A DNA stretch of 64,000 nucleotides from Gammaproteobacteria bacterium (GTDB lineage: Bacteria; Pseudomonadota; Gammaproteobacteria; Pseudomonadales; Azotimanducaceae). The notes beneath the pieces were generated by a model that searched no databases, had not been told where the DNA came from, and worked only from the letters and a program-made list of their open reading frames with translations. The DNA lies in NCBI GenBank assembly GCA_028824555.1, contig JAPPDJ010000041.1, forward strand, positions 9,525-73,524, in the 5' to 3' direction. The position numbers were made by a program, and so were the translations under genes. This document shows, one piece after another, positions 17,129 to 26,392 of this stretch (positions within the stretch are counted from its first letter, which is position 1; every line of letters starts with the position of its first letter).

Positions 17129-18511
17129 TCACGCTGCCGCCCGACGCGCCGCCGTGATGTCGTCGAAGCAATGCACGAACGTCATGCCGTCGATGACGAG
17201 GCGGTCGGCATGTGGGAGCTGCTTTCCGATCGGCCCGCCGGCGCCGGGTACGGCTTGCTCACCGCCGTAGCGGCGGAACAGCACGGTGCGATCGGTTTCG
17301 TCAACGTAGGCGACGATAACCACATCCTGTTCGCTGGCCTGCGTCAGCATCTCGATGATGCGCGTACATCTGTGGGTCGACTCGCCGATCCTCACATCGA
17401 ACATGCCGTCGGCGAACATCTCCGGGGTGCCTCGGCGGCGGACGAAACCCCCGCCGGGTTTTGCGGCCAGGTAGTCCCCGGCCTTGACGCGCCGGGGACA
17501 CGCACCGAAGTCCTCCTCGAAGCCGTCGTCCAAACAGGTGTAGAGCCGCCTGTAGCCATCGGCCGTCAGACTCTCGACGGCACACCATTCAACGTCGGTG
17601 TCCGTCAGTCGGCCCCACAGTCGGGTGTGACGCTGCGTCGACGGCGGATGCGGCGCGCCGTCAACCGCGAGCCACTGTTCGTCCACATCGATCTCGATGC
17701 ATTCGCGATCATGGATCGTTGCCCGTCGCTCAGCCGCCATCGTATTGGTTCGGGTTAGCTGCCACTTCGACCCGCCGTCTGTGGGCTGGTATTCCGCCCA
17801 ACGGACTTCGTGGTCGAGTTCGGGGACAACAAACCACCACGTGAGTTCGCGCATGTCCACGTCGGCCACGGGCGCTGCGGCCGGCTCGACGACAATGCGC
17901 GGCCGCTCGGCCGGAAACGGTGCGGTTCCATGCTTCCTGTTCATGTGGGCATTCCTCTTGAAGTCTGTGATTCCCAACACGCCGCGCACTCGGTCGCGAC
18001 CTTGCGACAGGCGACGCTTGATGGTGCCGGGTGGGCTGCGATGGCGCGCTGCGATCTCCCGGATCGTGAACCCCTCTACGTAGAACGACCGCAGTGCCTC
18101 CCGCTCGGGTTCCGGCAACGTCTCGAACGCCTCGACCACATCGTCGATCACGCCTCGCCGGCGCACGTCGGCGACGCCGAGGCGATCAACCATCACCTCC
18201 AGCGCGCCATCTTCGGTGGGCGTCTCACGACGCCCCAAAGCGCGCAGGTAGTCGCTGCAACGATTGCGCGCCACCTGATACAGCCAGGCGCGCGGATCAC
18301 GCGGTTGCCGGGCGCGCAGGCTCACCCAAGCGTGAGCAAGGGTCTCCTGCAGCACGTCTTGGACCGCGTCCACCGCACCGAGGCGGTGGCGGATCAAGGC
18401 CACGAGCGAGCGCTCGTAGCGGCGGATCAGCGTCGTGAACGCCTGCTGCTCGCCAGCGAGAATCCGCCGTGCCAGCACGTCGTCCGTTGGAGTTTGCGTC
18501 GGTTTCGCCAT
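17129..18511 (-). CDS. ECF sigma factor with a large uncharacterised C-terminal domain
   Basis: A 460-residue protein from ATG 18511 (an alternative ATG lies at 18541). Residues about 10-95 are sigma region 2 (EQQAFTTLIRRYERSLVALIRHRL...VQDVLQETLAHAW, DPRAWLYQVARNRCSDYLR). Residues about 125-180 are region 4 with a helix-turn-helix (FYVEGFTIREIAARHRSPPGTIKRRL). The following about 270 residues match no family I can name: they contain Trp-rich and Cys-containing segments (TWWFVVPELDHEVRWAEY; VEWCAVESLTADGYRRLYTC) and no membrane helix. No anti-sigma gene is adjacent. C-terminal extensions in ECF groups such as ECF41 replace the anti-sigma factor, so this domain may sense a signal in cis; that is inference. 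Start-site ribosome binding is weak. Confidence 0.8.
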   Translation of the reverse strand: MAKPTQTPTDDVLARRILAGEQQAFTTLIRRYERSLVALIRHRLGAVDAVQDVLQETLAHAWVSLRARQPRDPRAWLYQVARNRCSDYLRALGRRETPTEDGALEVMVDRLGVADVRRRGVIDDVVEAFETLPEPEREALRSFYVEGFTIREIAARHRSPPGTIKRRLSQGRDRVRGVLGITDFKRNAHMNRKHGTAPFPAERPRIVVEPAAAPVADVDMRELTWWFVVPELDHEVRWAEYQPTDGGSKWQLTRTNTMAAERRATIHDRECIEIDVDEQWLAVDGAPHPPSTQRHTRLWGRLTDTDVEWCAVESLTADGYRRLYTCLDDGFEEDFGACPRRVKAGDYLAAKPGGGFVRRRGTPEMFADGMFDVRIGESTHRCTRIIEMLTQASEQDVVIVAYVDETDRTVLFRRYGGEQAVPGAGGPIGKQLPHADRLVIDGMTFVHCFDDITAARRAAA

Positions 18512-18682
18512 TGCACCCCACAAGGCGCACGGAACGGCCATAAGGTTCTCGAATTTTGCCCGTCGTGGCGGGGACATCTGGAGTAACGCACCTTTACCTG
18601 TTGGCCGGACCCTCCCCTATGGCATTGCGTCGTGAACGGCACTATCGTGGGTGCATCGGTTTGAGGCCCTTGGGGGACCACC

Positions 18683-19747
18683 ATGCCCGTCGTCAGCATG
18701 AGGCAGCTTCTCGACCATGCGGCGGAGAACGATTACGGCGTTCCCGCCTTCAACGTCAACAACTTGGAACAGATGCGGGCCATCATGGAGGGCGCCGCAG
18801 CCACCGACAGCCCGGTGATCGTGCAGGCGTCTGCCGGGGCAAGGAAATACGCCGGGCCCACTTTTCTGCGCCATCTCATCCTTGCGGCGGTGGAGGAGTT
18901 TCCGCACATTCCGGTGGTGATGCATCAGGACCACGGCGCGTCGCCAGCCGTGTGCCAGCGATCCATCCAGCTTGGCTTCTCTTCGGTGATGATGGATGGC
19001 TCTCTGGAAGAGGATCAGAAGACACCGGCGAGCTACGACTACAACATCGACGTGACCCGGCAGGCGGTGGAGATGGCCCATGCCTGCGGCGTGTCGGTGG
19101 AAGGCGAGCTTGGTTGCCTTGGTTCGCTCGAGACCGGCGCGGCCGGCGAGGAAGACGGCGTCGGCGCCGAGGGCAGCCTGTCCATGGAAATGCTGCTGAC
19201 CGACCCCGAACAAGCGGCGGATTTCGTCAAGCGCACGGAAGTGGACGCCCTCGCCATCGCCATCGGAACCTCGCACGGTGCCTACAAATTCTCGCGCCCG
19301 CCCACCGGCGACATCCTCGCCATCGACCGGGTGAAGGAAATCCATGCCCGCATCCCCAACACGCATCTCGTGATGCACGGCAGCTCTTCGGTGCCGCAGG
19401 AACTGCTTGCGCGCATCAACGAGTTCGGCGGCGACATCCCGGAGACCTACGGGGTGCCGGTAGCGGAGGTGCAAGAGGGCATCCGCCACGGCGTGCGCAA
19501 GGTGAACATCGACACGGACCTTCGGCTCGCCTCCACCGCTGCCATTCGCGAGCATTTGGCGAGAAACCGCTCCGAGTTCGATCCGCGCAAGTACCTCACC
19601 GAGTCGATGAAGGCGATGAAGGCGGTGGTGGTGGATCGCTACGAGGCGTTCGGTACCGCTGGCAACGCCGGCAAGATCAAGCCGGTTGGGCTCGAATCGA
19701 TGTTCGAGCGCTACGCCGCCGGCGAGCTTGATCCCGTGGTGCACTAG
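18683..19747 (+). CDS. fba: Class II fructose-bisphosphate aldolase
   Basis: Cleaves fructose 1,6-bisphosphate to glyceraldehyde 3-phosphate and dihydroxyacetone phosphate in glycolysis, reversed in gluconeogenesis or the Calvin cycle. The 354-residue protein has the zinc-dependent class II signatures: [11 protein letters not shown] at the N-terminus, HQDHG metal-binding region, [30 protein letters not shown] and the phosphate-binding KVNIDTDLR. Length and motifs match the CbbA/Fba type of proteobacteria rather than E. coli FbaA. The gene stands alone, with a G-rich ribosome-binding stretch before the ATG. It partners functionally with pgk at 5000. Confidence 0.95.
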   Translation: MPVVSMRQLLDHAAENDYGVPAFNVNNLEQMRAIMEGAAATDSPVIVQASAGARKYAGPTFLRHLILAAVEEFPHIPVVMHQDHGASPAVCQRSIQLGFSSVMMDGSLEEDQKTPASYDYNIDVTRQAVEMAHACGVSVEGELGCLGSLETGAAGEEDGVGAEGSLSMEMLLTDPEQAADFVKRTEVDALAIAIGTSHGAYKFSRPPTGDILAIDRVKEIHARIPNTHLVMHGSSSVPQELLARINEFGGDIPETYGVPVAEVQEGIRHGVRKVNIDTDLRLASTAAIREHLARNRSEFDPRKYLTESMKAMKAVVVDRYEAFGTAGNAGKIKPVGLESMFERYAAGELDPVVH

Positions 19748-19767
19748 CGCCGCTGCGCAGCGCTCTG

Positions 19768-19793
19768 GCAGTTTTCGCTGGCGCGAAAACTGC
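19768..19793. repeat. Palindrome after fba, GCAGTT...AACTGC family
   Basis: Perfect 10-bp arms GCAGTTTTCG / CGAAAACTGC with a 6-nt loop. It belongs to the same loose family as the arms at 30997-31017, 34592-34610 and 45114-45135. It could act as a transcript-end structure for fba, but no U-run follows. Downstream, up to about 19900, is further repeat-like GC-rich sequence and no gene. Confidence 0.6.
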
Positions 19794-19949
19794 TACGGTC
19801 GGCCGCAGTGGGGCCGAAGGCGACGGGCTTGCCCGGTGCGTGGCGGGTCTGTCGCAGCGCAAGACAGGGCGCGAACAAGCCCCTGCCCTTACGAAGCCAT
19901 CGTATGCGGAGCAAGATCGTGAACTTACGCTCCGCTCGAGGAGTCTAGT

Positions 19950-20870
19950 GTGCCCAAGGAAAGCACCGCCCAAGTGCCGTCCAGCACGGTCTCCCCCAAG
20001 GGACCGAGTCGAGGCAGCACCGCGTTCGATCCAAAGGACGGTTTCGGCCCGGACTACCGCGCCTTCTTCGACCTCGACCTAGGCCAACGCTTCGAGTGGC
20101 TGGAGCACGACGGCGTGCGGCTCGCAGTGCAGCGCTTTGCGCCGCCGGGGGACGCCGGCGGTGACGTCGTGCTGGTGCACGGCTACTACGACCATGTGGG
20201 CCTCTATGGCCACGCCATCCGCTATCTGCTCGGGCGAGGCTTCAGGGTGCACTGCTACGACCAGGAGGGGCATGGCCTGTCGAGCGGAGAGCGCGCCACC
20301 ATCGCGAGCTTCGACCGCTACGCCTCGGCACTTGCGGCCTTCATCGAGACCATTCCCGAATGCGTCGGCGCGCGCTGGATCGTCGGCCAGAGCATGGGTG
20401 GCTCGGTCATCCTCGAACACCTCGACCGCAATCCGGAGACGGACTTCGACCAAGTATTGCTGCTCGCGCCGCTCGTGCGTCCCTGGCAATGGCCCCTGAA
20501 CCGGCTCATCTGGCTCGCGGCACGCCCATTCGTCGGCAGTATTCCCCGCACGTTTGTAGCCAACACCAACAATCCTGAGTTCATGGCGCTCTTGCGCGCC
20601 GATCCCTTGCAAGCGAAGACGTTGCCGGTGGCGTGGGTGACGGCAATGGCCCGCTGGCTGCGCCAATTCGAGGCCCGCGGCGCTTCCCACCGCAAACTCA
20701 CCGTCATCCAGGGTGGCGAGGACCGAACCGTCGATGCAACCTACAACCTCGCGCTCCTTGAGCGGCGCTATCGCATCGAGGTTCTCGACTTGCCCACGGC
20801 CCGGCACCACCTCGTGAACGAGGCGGGCGCCATCCGAGCCGAAATCTGGCGCTACCTGGACGGGCGCTGA
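19950..20870 (+). CDS. Lysophospholipase-like alpha/beta hydrolase
   Basis: A 306-residue serine hydrolase of the monoglyceride lipase/lysophospholipase (PldB-like) type. It shows HGYYDHVGLY for the oxyanion region, the YDQEGHGLSSG motif typical of this group, nucleophile elbow GQSMGG (Ser148), an acidic residue in GGEDRTVD and a late His in ARHHLVNE. It probably hydrolyses a carboxylic ester such as a lysophospholipid or monoacylglycerol; the substrate is inferred. The GTG start at 19950 has GAGGAG upstream. There is no signal peptide, so it is cytoplasmic or membrane-associated. It converges with the TonB receptor gene. Confidence 0.85.
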   Translation: MPKESTAQVPSSTVSPKGPSRGSTAFDPKDGFGPDYRAFFDLDLGQRFEWLEHDGVRLAVQRFAPPGDAGGDVVLVHGYYDHVGLYGHAIRYLLGRGFRVHCYDQEGHGLSSGERATIASFDRYASALAAFIETIPECVGARWIVGQSMGGSVILEHLDRNPETDFDQVLLLAPLVRPWQWPLNRLIWLAARPFVGSIPRTFVANTNNPEFMALLRADPLQAKTLPVAWVTAMARWLRQFEARGASHRKLTVIQGGEDRTVDATYNLALLERRYRIEVLDLPTARHHLVNEAGAIRAEIWRYLDGR

Positions 20871-20940
20871 AGCAACGCTCAAGACCGCTGCGGCCGCGCA
20901 TGGCGGGCCATCGTCGAACCAATTCCGGCCGGGTTGGGCG

Positions 20941-23067
20941 CTAGAAGCGCCGTTCTGCGCGCATGCCGAACTCGCTCGCGTCGTTGCTCAGTATGCGGAG
21001 CACGTAGTCGCCGGTGTTCAGCCGCGCGTTGTCGTAGCGCGCGTCGCCGGCGTTGCGGCCATAGACAGCGACACGCCAGCCAACATCGGGCGCCGTGTAA
21101 CCGATGTGGAAGTTGACCAAGGCGCGACTCGATATGCGTGTTAGGCGACCAGGGTCGGAGCTCGGCTCGCCCCACATGGCGGCGCGGTAGGAGTAGTCGA
21201 GGCGAACGCCGACTTCGCCACCACTTGCCAAGGTGCGGCGGTATTCGGGGGAAATCGACGCCGTGAGTTTGGGTGTCAGCGGCGCCACCGGTCGCACCCC
21301 TCGCTGAGGGTCCACTTCGGCATCCACATAGCCGAGCGTGGTCTCGAAGCGGAATCCCGCGCCCACATGCAGCACCCCCTCCAGTTCCAGTCCCGTGGTG
21401 GTTTGTTCGACGACCAGGTTGACCGTGTTGAATCCTTCTCCTGCCGTGGTGCTCACCTGGTAGGGCAGGTCGCTGTACCGCGTGCGGAACAGCGCGGCAC
21501 CCAACTCGAGGCGGTGATGCGGCTGCCCCTTGACCCCGACTTCTTGGTTCAGCGCCGTGATGTTGTCTCCTGCCGAGAAGCAGTTCGGATCGGCGAAGAG
21601 GCAATAGGGCCGTGCCGGAAACTGACCCGACTGGTAGCCGCTCTGGACGGTCGCGTAGGCGCCGAAGAGGTCGCTCAACCGATAGCGGGCGGACAAGTCC
21701 CAGCTCGTCTCGTCCCAGCGCCGCTCGGCGACGACGAGCCCAGTGCCGACGTCGGTTTGGGCGTTTTTGCCGTCCCGCGTATGGCGGATGCCAACCGCCA
21801 GCCGCCAGCGAGTCGTGACCTCGCGGCTGAAGTTCGCGAAAGCAGCCGTGCTGTCGACTTCCTGCGCCAGCAGGAACCGACCGCGCAAACCCAAGAACAC
21901 CGTCGGATCCTGCACGTTGGCACCGTCTTCCGCGAAGCGGTAAACGCCGGCCACAAAATCCCACAACTCAAAGTCGCCGACGAGGTGCATTTCCAACGAT
22001 TCCTGATCGGCATCGCCTCGTTCCGGGAAGCTCAGGAAATCGTCGATGAGGCCGTCGTCGTCGAGGCCCGCCGTGTATTCGGAGCGGCGGACGCTGCCGA
22101 TAGCCCTCGCGGTCAGGCCTTTGGCGAAGCTCCACTCCGCAGTCGCGGAGACTCCCCGCGCAGCATTGCTTACCCGCACCTGGTTCGCCTGGCCCGTGTT
22201 GTTGTCGTATGGGTCGGCGGCGATGTCGGCGTTGCGGTAGCCGGCCGCAAACACGGCGCCACCAGGAACTTCGTCGATCAGCGTGGTGTATGGGTTCAGG
22301 CCGTTGCCGCCGTCGTTCGCGTCCGCCACGAGGCGCATGGCAAGCGCCGACGAGGGCCGCCAAGCGAGTGCCAAACGCGCCGACAGTTCCCGCATTTCCC
22401 CCACGTCCCTGTCCGCATCCGCAACGTTGACGAATTCGCCGACGCCGCCGCGCCGGGTGATGCCGCCCGAGAACGTCACGGCCGCCACGTCCGACAGGTG
22501 CCCGTCATGGTGGACCGCAGCGTCGGTGCGGCCCCTCGAGCCGAGGCGCGCACTGACGCGCGTGCCGGCGTTCGTGCCCGGCGCCGAGGTGACGATGTTG
22601 ATGGCACCGCCGATGGAGTTACGTCCATACAACGTGCCCTGCGGCCCGCGCAGCACCTCGATGCGTTCGATGTTGGCGAGATTCCAGTGCTGCCCCACCT
22701 GGCGACCGAGATAGACCCCATCTACGTACACGCCGACGCCCGGATCGGTGGTGATGAGGTGGTCTTGGGTGCCGATGCCGCGCACGAACGGGTTGGCGGA
22801 CGAGGTGTGACCGGCGGAAAAGGTGGTGACGTTCAGGTTCGGGACGAACTTGCCCACATCGACAAGGTCGGCGATGCCGCGCTCGCCTAGGTGGTCGCCA
22901 GCGAAGACGCTGAGGGATGCTGCCACATCGTAGAGGCTCTGCTCCCGCTTGGCGGCGGTGACGATCACTTCTTCAATCAGGGGCGGCGTCTGGGCTTCTG
23001 CCGCGACGTCCGGCAGCGCAAGGAGCAACGCGAGCGCGGCCACGACCGTCCTCAGCCTCCAAGCCAT
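20941..23067 (-). CDS. TonB-dependent outer-membrane receptor
   Basis: A 708-residue outer-membrane protein. From ATG 23067 there is a signal peptide (MAWRLRTVVAALALLLALPDVA), a TonB box-like EEVIVTAAKREQS, and a plug domain with the typical IERIEVLRGPQGTLYGRNSIGGAINIV. A long beta-barrel region of alternating aromatic/polar strands follows, ending in a C-terminal Phe (RAERRF), as required for Bam-dependent insertion. Such receptors import bulky ligands by TonB energy. The 'TAAKREQSLYDV' type is common in sphingomonad/gammaproteobacterial receptors for organic molecules rather than siderophores. It diverges from the cytochrome/DUF1501 gene pair at 23212, which may act on the same ligand; that link is contextual only. 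Confidence 0.92.
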   Translation of the reverse strand: MAWRLRTVVAALALLLALPDVAAEAQTPPLIEEVIVTAAKREQSLYDVAASLSVFAGDHLGERGIADLVDVGKFVPNLNVTTFSAGHTSSANPFVRGIGTQDHLITTDPGVGVYVDGVYLGRQVGQHWNLANIERIEVLRGPQGTLYGRNSIGGAINIVTSAPGTNAGTRVSARLGSRGRTDAAVHHDGHLSDVAAVTFSGGITRRGGVGEFVNVADADRDVGEMRELSARLALAWRPSSALAMRLVADANDGGNGLNPYTTLIDEVPGGAVFAAGYRNADIAADPYDNNTGQANQVRVSNAARGVSATAEWSFAKGLTARAIGSVRRSEYTAGLDDDGLIDDFLSFPERGDADQESLEMHLVGDFELWDFVAGVYRFAEDGANVQDPTVFLGLRGRFLLAQEVDSTAAFANFSREVTTRWRLAVGIRHTRDGKNAQTDVGTGLVVAERRWDETSWDLSARYRLSDLFGAYATVQSGYQSGQFPARPYCLFADPNCFSAGDNITALNQEVGVKGQPHHRLELGAALFRTRYSDLPYQVSTTAGEGFNTVNLVVEQTTTGLELEGVLHVGAGFRFETTLGYVDAEVDPQRGVRPVAPLTPKLTASISPEYRRTLASGGEVGVRLDYSYRAAMWGEPSSDPGRLTRISSRALVNFHIGYTAPDVGWRVAVYGRNAGDARYDNARLNTGDYVLRILSNDASEFGMRAERRF

Positions 23068-23211
23068 CCATGGAATCCTAACGCCGCCCTCGCCGCAGAG
23101 CCTACCACTCGCGTCCCCTCGCCGAGCCGACCGGAGGCCTTGCGGACGTTGCGCACCGTTAGCGTCGGGCGTATGTTCAGGGGCTTGGGCTCGCCCTTGA
23201 AGGGGGCACAA

Positions 23212-26200
23212 ATGCGCGCTTGGTGGTGGCGGCGCTGCTTCGTTGCGGCGGTGGCCACAGCCTTCGGGATCTGCCCCGCCGCGCAAGCCGATGACGCAAC
23301 GCAGCGTGGGGAGCGGGCTGCCTCCGAGCAGGCGGCCGAGGAGATTCGTGCCGCGCAAGCGGCCAAGGCCGCGTTCCATCCGTCCCATTTGCGCTCGTCC
23401 GTTGCCACGATGAGCGCGACGCGCGTCAATCCGGCGGCAACGTCTCACGTCTGGCAAGCTCGCAAGGCTGCACGACCGCCACCGGCGATCATCCCTCGCA
23501 TCGCCTTCTCCGAAGCCACGGGAGAGTCGTCCGAAACCTATTTCGACGAGCATATCGACGGCATCATCCAAGGTCAGTGCATCGCCTGCCATGTCGATGG
23601 CGGCGCGTCCGCCAACACGCGCATCGTCTTCGTCGCCGGCTCGGACGCTTCGAGTCGCCGCAGCAACCGGCAAACCCTGGCCGACTTCCTGAGCTTAGTC
23701 GAGGGCGGCGCCGAACTGCTGCTGAACAAGGTGCAGGGCGTCTCCCACGGCGGCGGCGTGCAACTGCAAGCGGGTTCGTCCGGTTTCGAGCACATGCGCA
23801 CCTGGCTTGGCCTGGTCGGCGAGGAGGCCATTGCGCCGGGCGTGACGCCCGAGACCCTGTTCGATTCGGTGCGGATGGTCTCTCACGAACGCACGCTGCG
23901 ACGCGCCGCCCTGCTCTTCGCCGGCCGCAACCCTACGGCAGAGGAACTGCGCACGCTGGCGGAGGGCACCGTTGGCGTCCGCCGAGCGATCCGCGACCTG
24001 ATGCAAGGCCCGGCATTCCACGAATTCCTCATCCGCGCCGGCAACGACCGCCTGTTCACGGATCGTCACATCCGCTCGGTGCTCGATCCCAATTCGGAGT
24101 ACTTCGTGCGGCTCGCGCAGCTCATGCGCAAGGGCCGGGTTCGCTATGGCGACGATTTCTACGGCAGCAAGTGGTTCCGCGCAGTGCAATTCGGCGTCGC
24201 CAGAGCTCCGCTGGAACTGATCGCCCATGTGGTGGAGAACGACCTCCCCTATACCGAAATCCTCACCGCCGACTACATCATGGCCAACCCGTTTGCGGCC
24301 GAGATCTACGACGCCCCGACCGAATTCCTGGACGACGACGATCCGTTCGAGTTCCAGCCCTCCGCAATCGTCGGCTACTACGGCAAGCACGAATCCAAGA
24401 TCACTCGCTTCAACCAGAGATACGGCTTGCACGTCATCTCTCCCGGCACGCTGCGAATGGACATACCCCTCGCGGGAGTCCTCAATACCAATGTGTTCCT
24501 GCACCGCTACCCGTCCACGGCGACCAACCGCAACCGCGCCAGGGCGCGCTGGACCTACTATCACTTCCTAGGTGTGGACGTAGAGAAGTCGGCTTCGCGC
24601 ACGACTGATCCGGCAGCCCTCGCCGACACCAACAACCCCACCATGCACAACTCTGCATGCACCGTCTGCCACGCAGCTCTCGACCCCGTGGCCGGTGCGT
24701 TCCAGAACTATGGCAACGAGGGCTACTACCGAGAGAACTACGGGGGCACGGACTCGCTGGACGAGTTCTACAAGGAGCCACCCGACGGCTCCGAAACCCT
24801 CTATGTCGAAGGCGACACCTGGTACCGCGACATGCGCGTTCCCGGCTTCGAGGGCGCCGTGGCACCCGATGCGGACTACAGCCTGCAGTGGCTGGCGAGC
24901 CGCATCACCGAGGACGAACGCTTCGCCGAGGCTGCCGTGCGCTTCTGGTGGCCCGCCGTGATGGGCACCGAAATGGCCGAGGCGCCGGAAGACCCGGGCG
25001 ATGTCGGCTTCGCCGGGCGACTGCTTGCGGCCAACGCCCAAGCCCTCGAAATGACCCGACTTGCCGAGCGCTTTCGGCAGGGCATTGGCAGCAAGCACCC
25101 CTACAACGTGAAGAACCTGCTGACGGACTTGGTGCTCTCCAAGTGGTTCCGCGCAGGTGCCGTCACCGACGACGACCCCACGCGCCGGGAGGCCTTGCGC
25201 AACGCCGGTGCCGAACGCTTGCTGACGCCGGAGGAACTCACCCGCAAGACCGCGGCCGTCACCGGCGTCGAGTGGGGGCGGATCCGTCCCAACACGAACC
25301 TGCGATTCGTGCACAACTCGAGCCATCTAGAGCGCGACTATCACCTCCTCTACGGCGGCATCGACTCTGCCGGTGTCACGGAGCGCGCCCCCGACATGAC
25401 CGCGTTGATGGCGTCTGTGGCGCAGCGTCAGGCCTTGGAACTCAGCCGGATGATCGTCCTCAAGGAGCTCTACCTGCTGCCGAGAGCGGAGCGCCGGCTC
25501 TTCGGCAGCGTGGATGTTCGGCGTTCGCCGGCGGCGGAACTCGGAAGGGTGTCGTCGGTGCGGGGCTTAAGGGACTCGCCGCAAACGCTCGCCGTCTCGG
25601 GCGCCATGAAGCGCGGCGCCAAGACAGTGACCCTAGCATTCCTGAACGGCACCTGGGATGGGGAGCAACGCAAGGGCCGCCACCTGTGGGTGGATCGCAT
25701 CGCGCTCAAGGACTCCGCCGGGGCATTGGTGGCGAACGTTGAACTCGAGGAGCTCTCGAACTACACCACCAGTCACAACGGCAACTGCGGCCACTTCACC
25801 GACAATGGCTATCAGTTCCACGGCTGCGAAGGGGCTCTGTTGCGCTTTCCCGTCACCATTGCGGCAGACGGCGACTATCGGCTCGAAGTCGTCGCGTGGG
25901 GCGAACGCTTCGGCGACCAACTGCCGCGCCTCGCGGTTTCCGTGGACGGCGACCGCATCAGCGCGCGACAAGCCTCCCGCATCAAGGTGCAACTCGCGGC
26001 GCTGCATTGGCACCTTCTCGGCGAGCAGGTCGGGACCGACTCGGCGGATGTGAAGGAAGCCTATGCCCTGTTCACCGATGTCTGGCGCCAGCACTACGAC
26101 CTGACGAGCGGCAGTCGGCTTTGCGACTGGCCAGCGGGAAGGTGCCTGCTGAACGTGGACCAAGCCTTCTTCGAGGGCATCGTGGAGGAACAACCGCTGA

Positions 26201-26346
26201 AGGGGAACGCCCAAGGCTGGCGCTGGGTGGATTGGCGGCAGGCGGAGGAGATCATCGGCGCAACCCCAGACCCGTTCCACGTGGCGCAGTCTTGGGCCGT
26301 GGTGCTGGCATTCCTCATGACCGACTATCGGTACCTACACCTGTGA
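23212..26346 (+). CDS. Secreted haem-motif protein of DUF1592/DUF1588 type with C-terminal carbohydrate-binding-like domain
   Basis: A 1044-residue protein. ATG 23212 has a G-rich ribosome-binding site and leads a signal peptide (MRAWWWRRCFVAAVATAFG...AQA). A CIACH haem c motif lies near residue 124 and a second, CTVCH, near 483, the latter in the context CTVCHAALDPVAGAFQNYG that marks the DUF1588-like segment of planctomycete-type cytochrome proteins. Residues about 790-900 (KRGAKTVTLAFLNGTWDG...WVDRIAL) resemble a calcium-dependent xylan-binding-like beta domain. These proteins normally pair with a DUF1501 or DUF1552 partner, as here (26393). Function in the family is not established; oxidative attack on extracellular polymers is a common guess. 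The 400 residues between the haem sites have no assigned role. Confidence 0.78.
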   Translation: MRAWWWRRCFVAAVATAFGICPAAQADDATQRGERAASEQAAEEIRAAQAAKAAFHPSHLRSSVATMSATRVNPAATSHVWQARKAARPPPAIIPRIAFSEATGESSETYFDEHIDGIIQGQCIACHVDGGASANTRIVFVAGSDASSRRSNRQTLADFLSLVEGGAELLLNKVQGVSHGGGVQLQAGSSGFEHMRTWLGLVGEEAIAPGVTPETLFDSVRMVSHERTLRRAALLFAGRNPTAEELRTLAEGTVGVRRAIRDLMQGPAFHEFLIRAGNDRLFTDRHIRSVLDPNSEYFVRLAQLMRKGRVRYGDDFYGSKWFRAVQFGVARAPLELIAHVVENDLPYTEILTADYIMANPFAAEIYDAPTEFLDDDDPFEFQPSAIVGYYGKHESKITRFNQRYGLHVISPGTLRMDIPLAGVLNTNVFLHRYPSTATNRNRARARWTYYHFLGVDVEKSASRTTDPAALADTNNPTMHNSACTVCHAALDPVAGAFQNYGNEGYYRENYGGTDSLDEFYKEPPDGSETLYVEGDTWYRDMRVPGFEGAVAPDADYSLQWLASRITEDERFAEAAVRFWWPAVMGTEMAEAPEDPGDVGFAGRLLAANAQALEMTRLAERFRQGIGSKHPYNVKNLLTDLVLSKWFRAGAVTDDDPTRREALRNAGAERLLTPEELTRKTAAVTGVEWGRIRPNTNLRFVHNSSHLERDYHLLYGGIDSAGVTERAPDMTALMASVAQRQALELSRMIVLKELYLLPRAERRLFGSVDVRRSPAAELGRVSSVRGLRDSPQTLAVSGAMKRGAKTVTLAFLNGTWDGEQRKGRHLWVDRIALKDSAGALVANVELEELSNYTTSHNGNCGHFTDNGYQFHGCEGALLRFPVTIAADGDYRLEVVAWGERFGDQLPRLAVSVDGDRISARQASRIKVQLAALHWHLLGEQVGTDSADVKEAYALFTDVWRQHYDLTSGSRLCDWPAGRCLLNVDQAFFEGIVEEQPLKGNAQGWRWVDWRQAEEIIGATPDPFHVAQSWAVVLAFLMTDYRYLHL

Positions 26347-26392
26347 TTGGCGGGGGACATATGGCGGCGCAACTCCTGCTGCGAGCAGAGCC

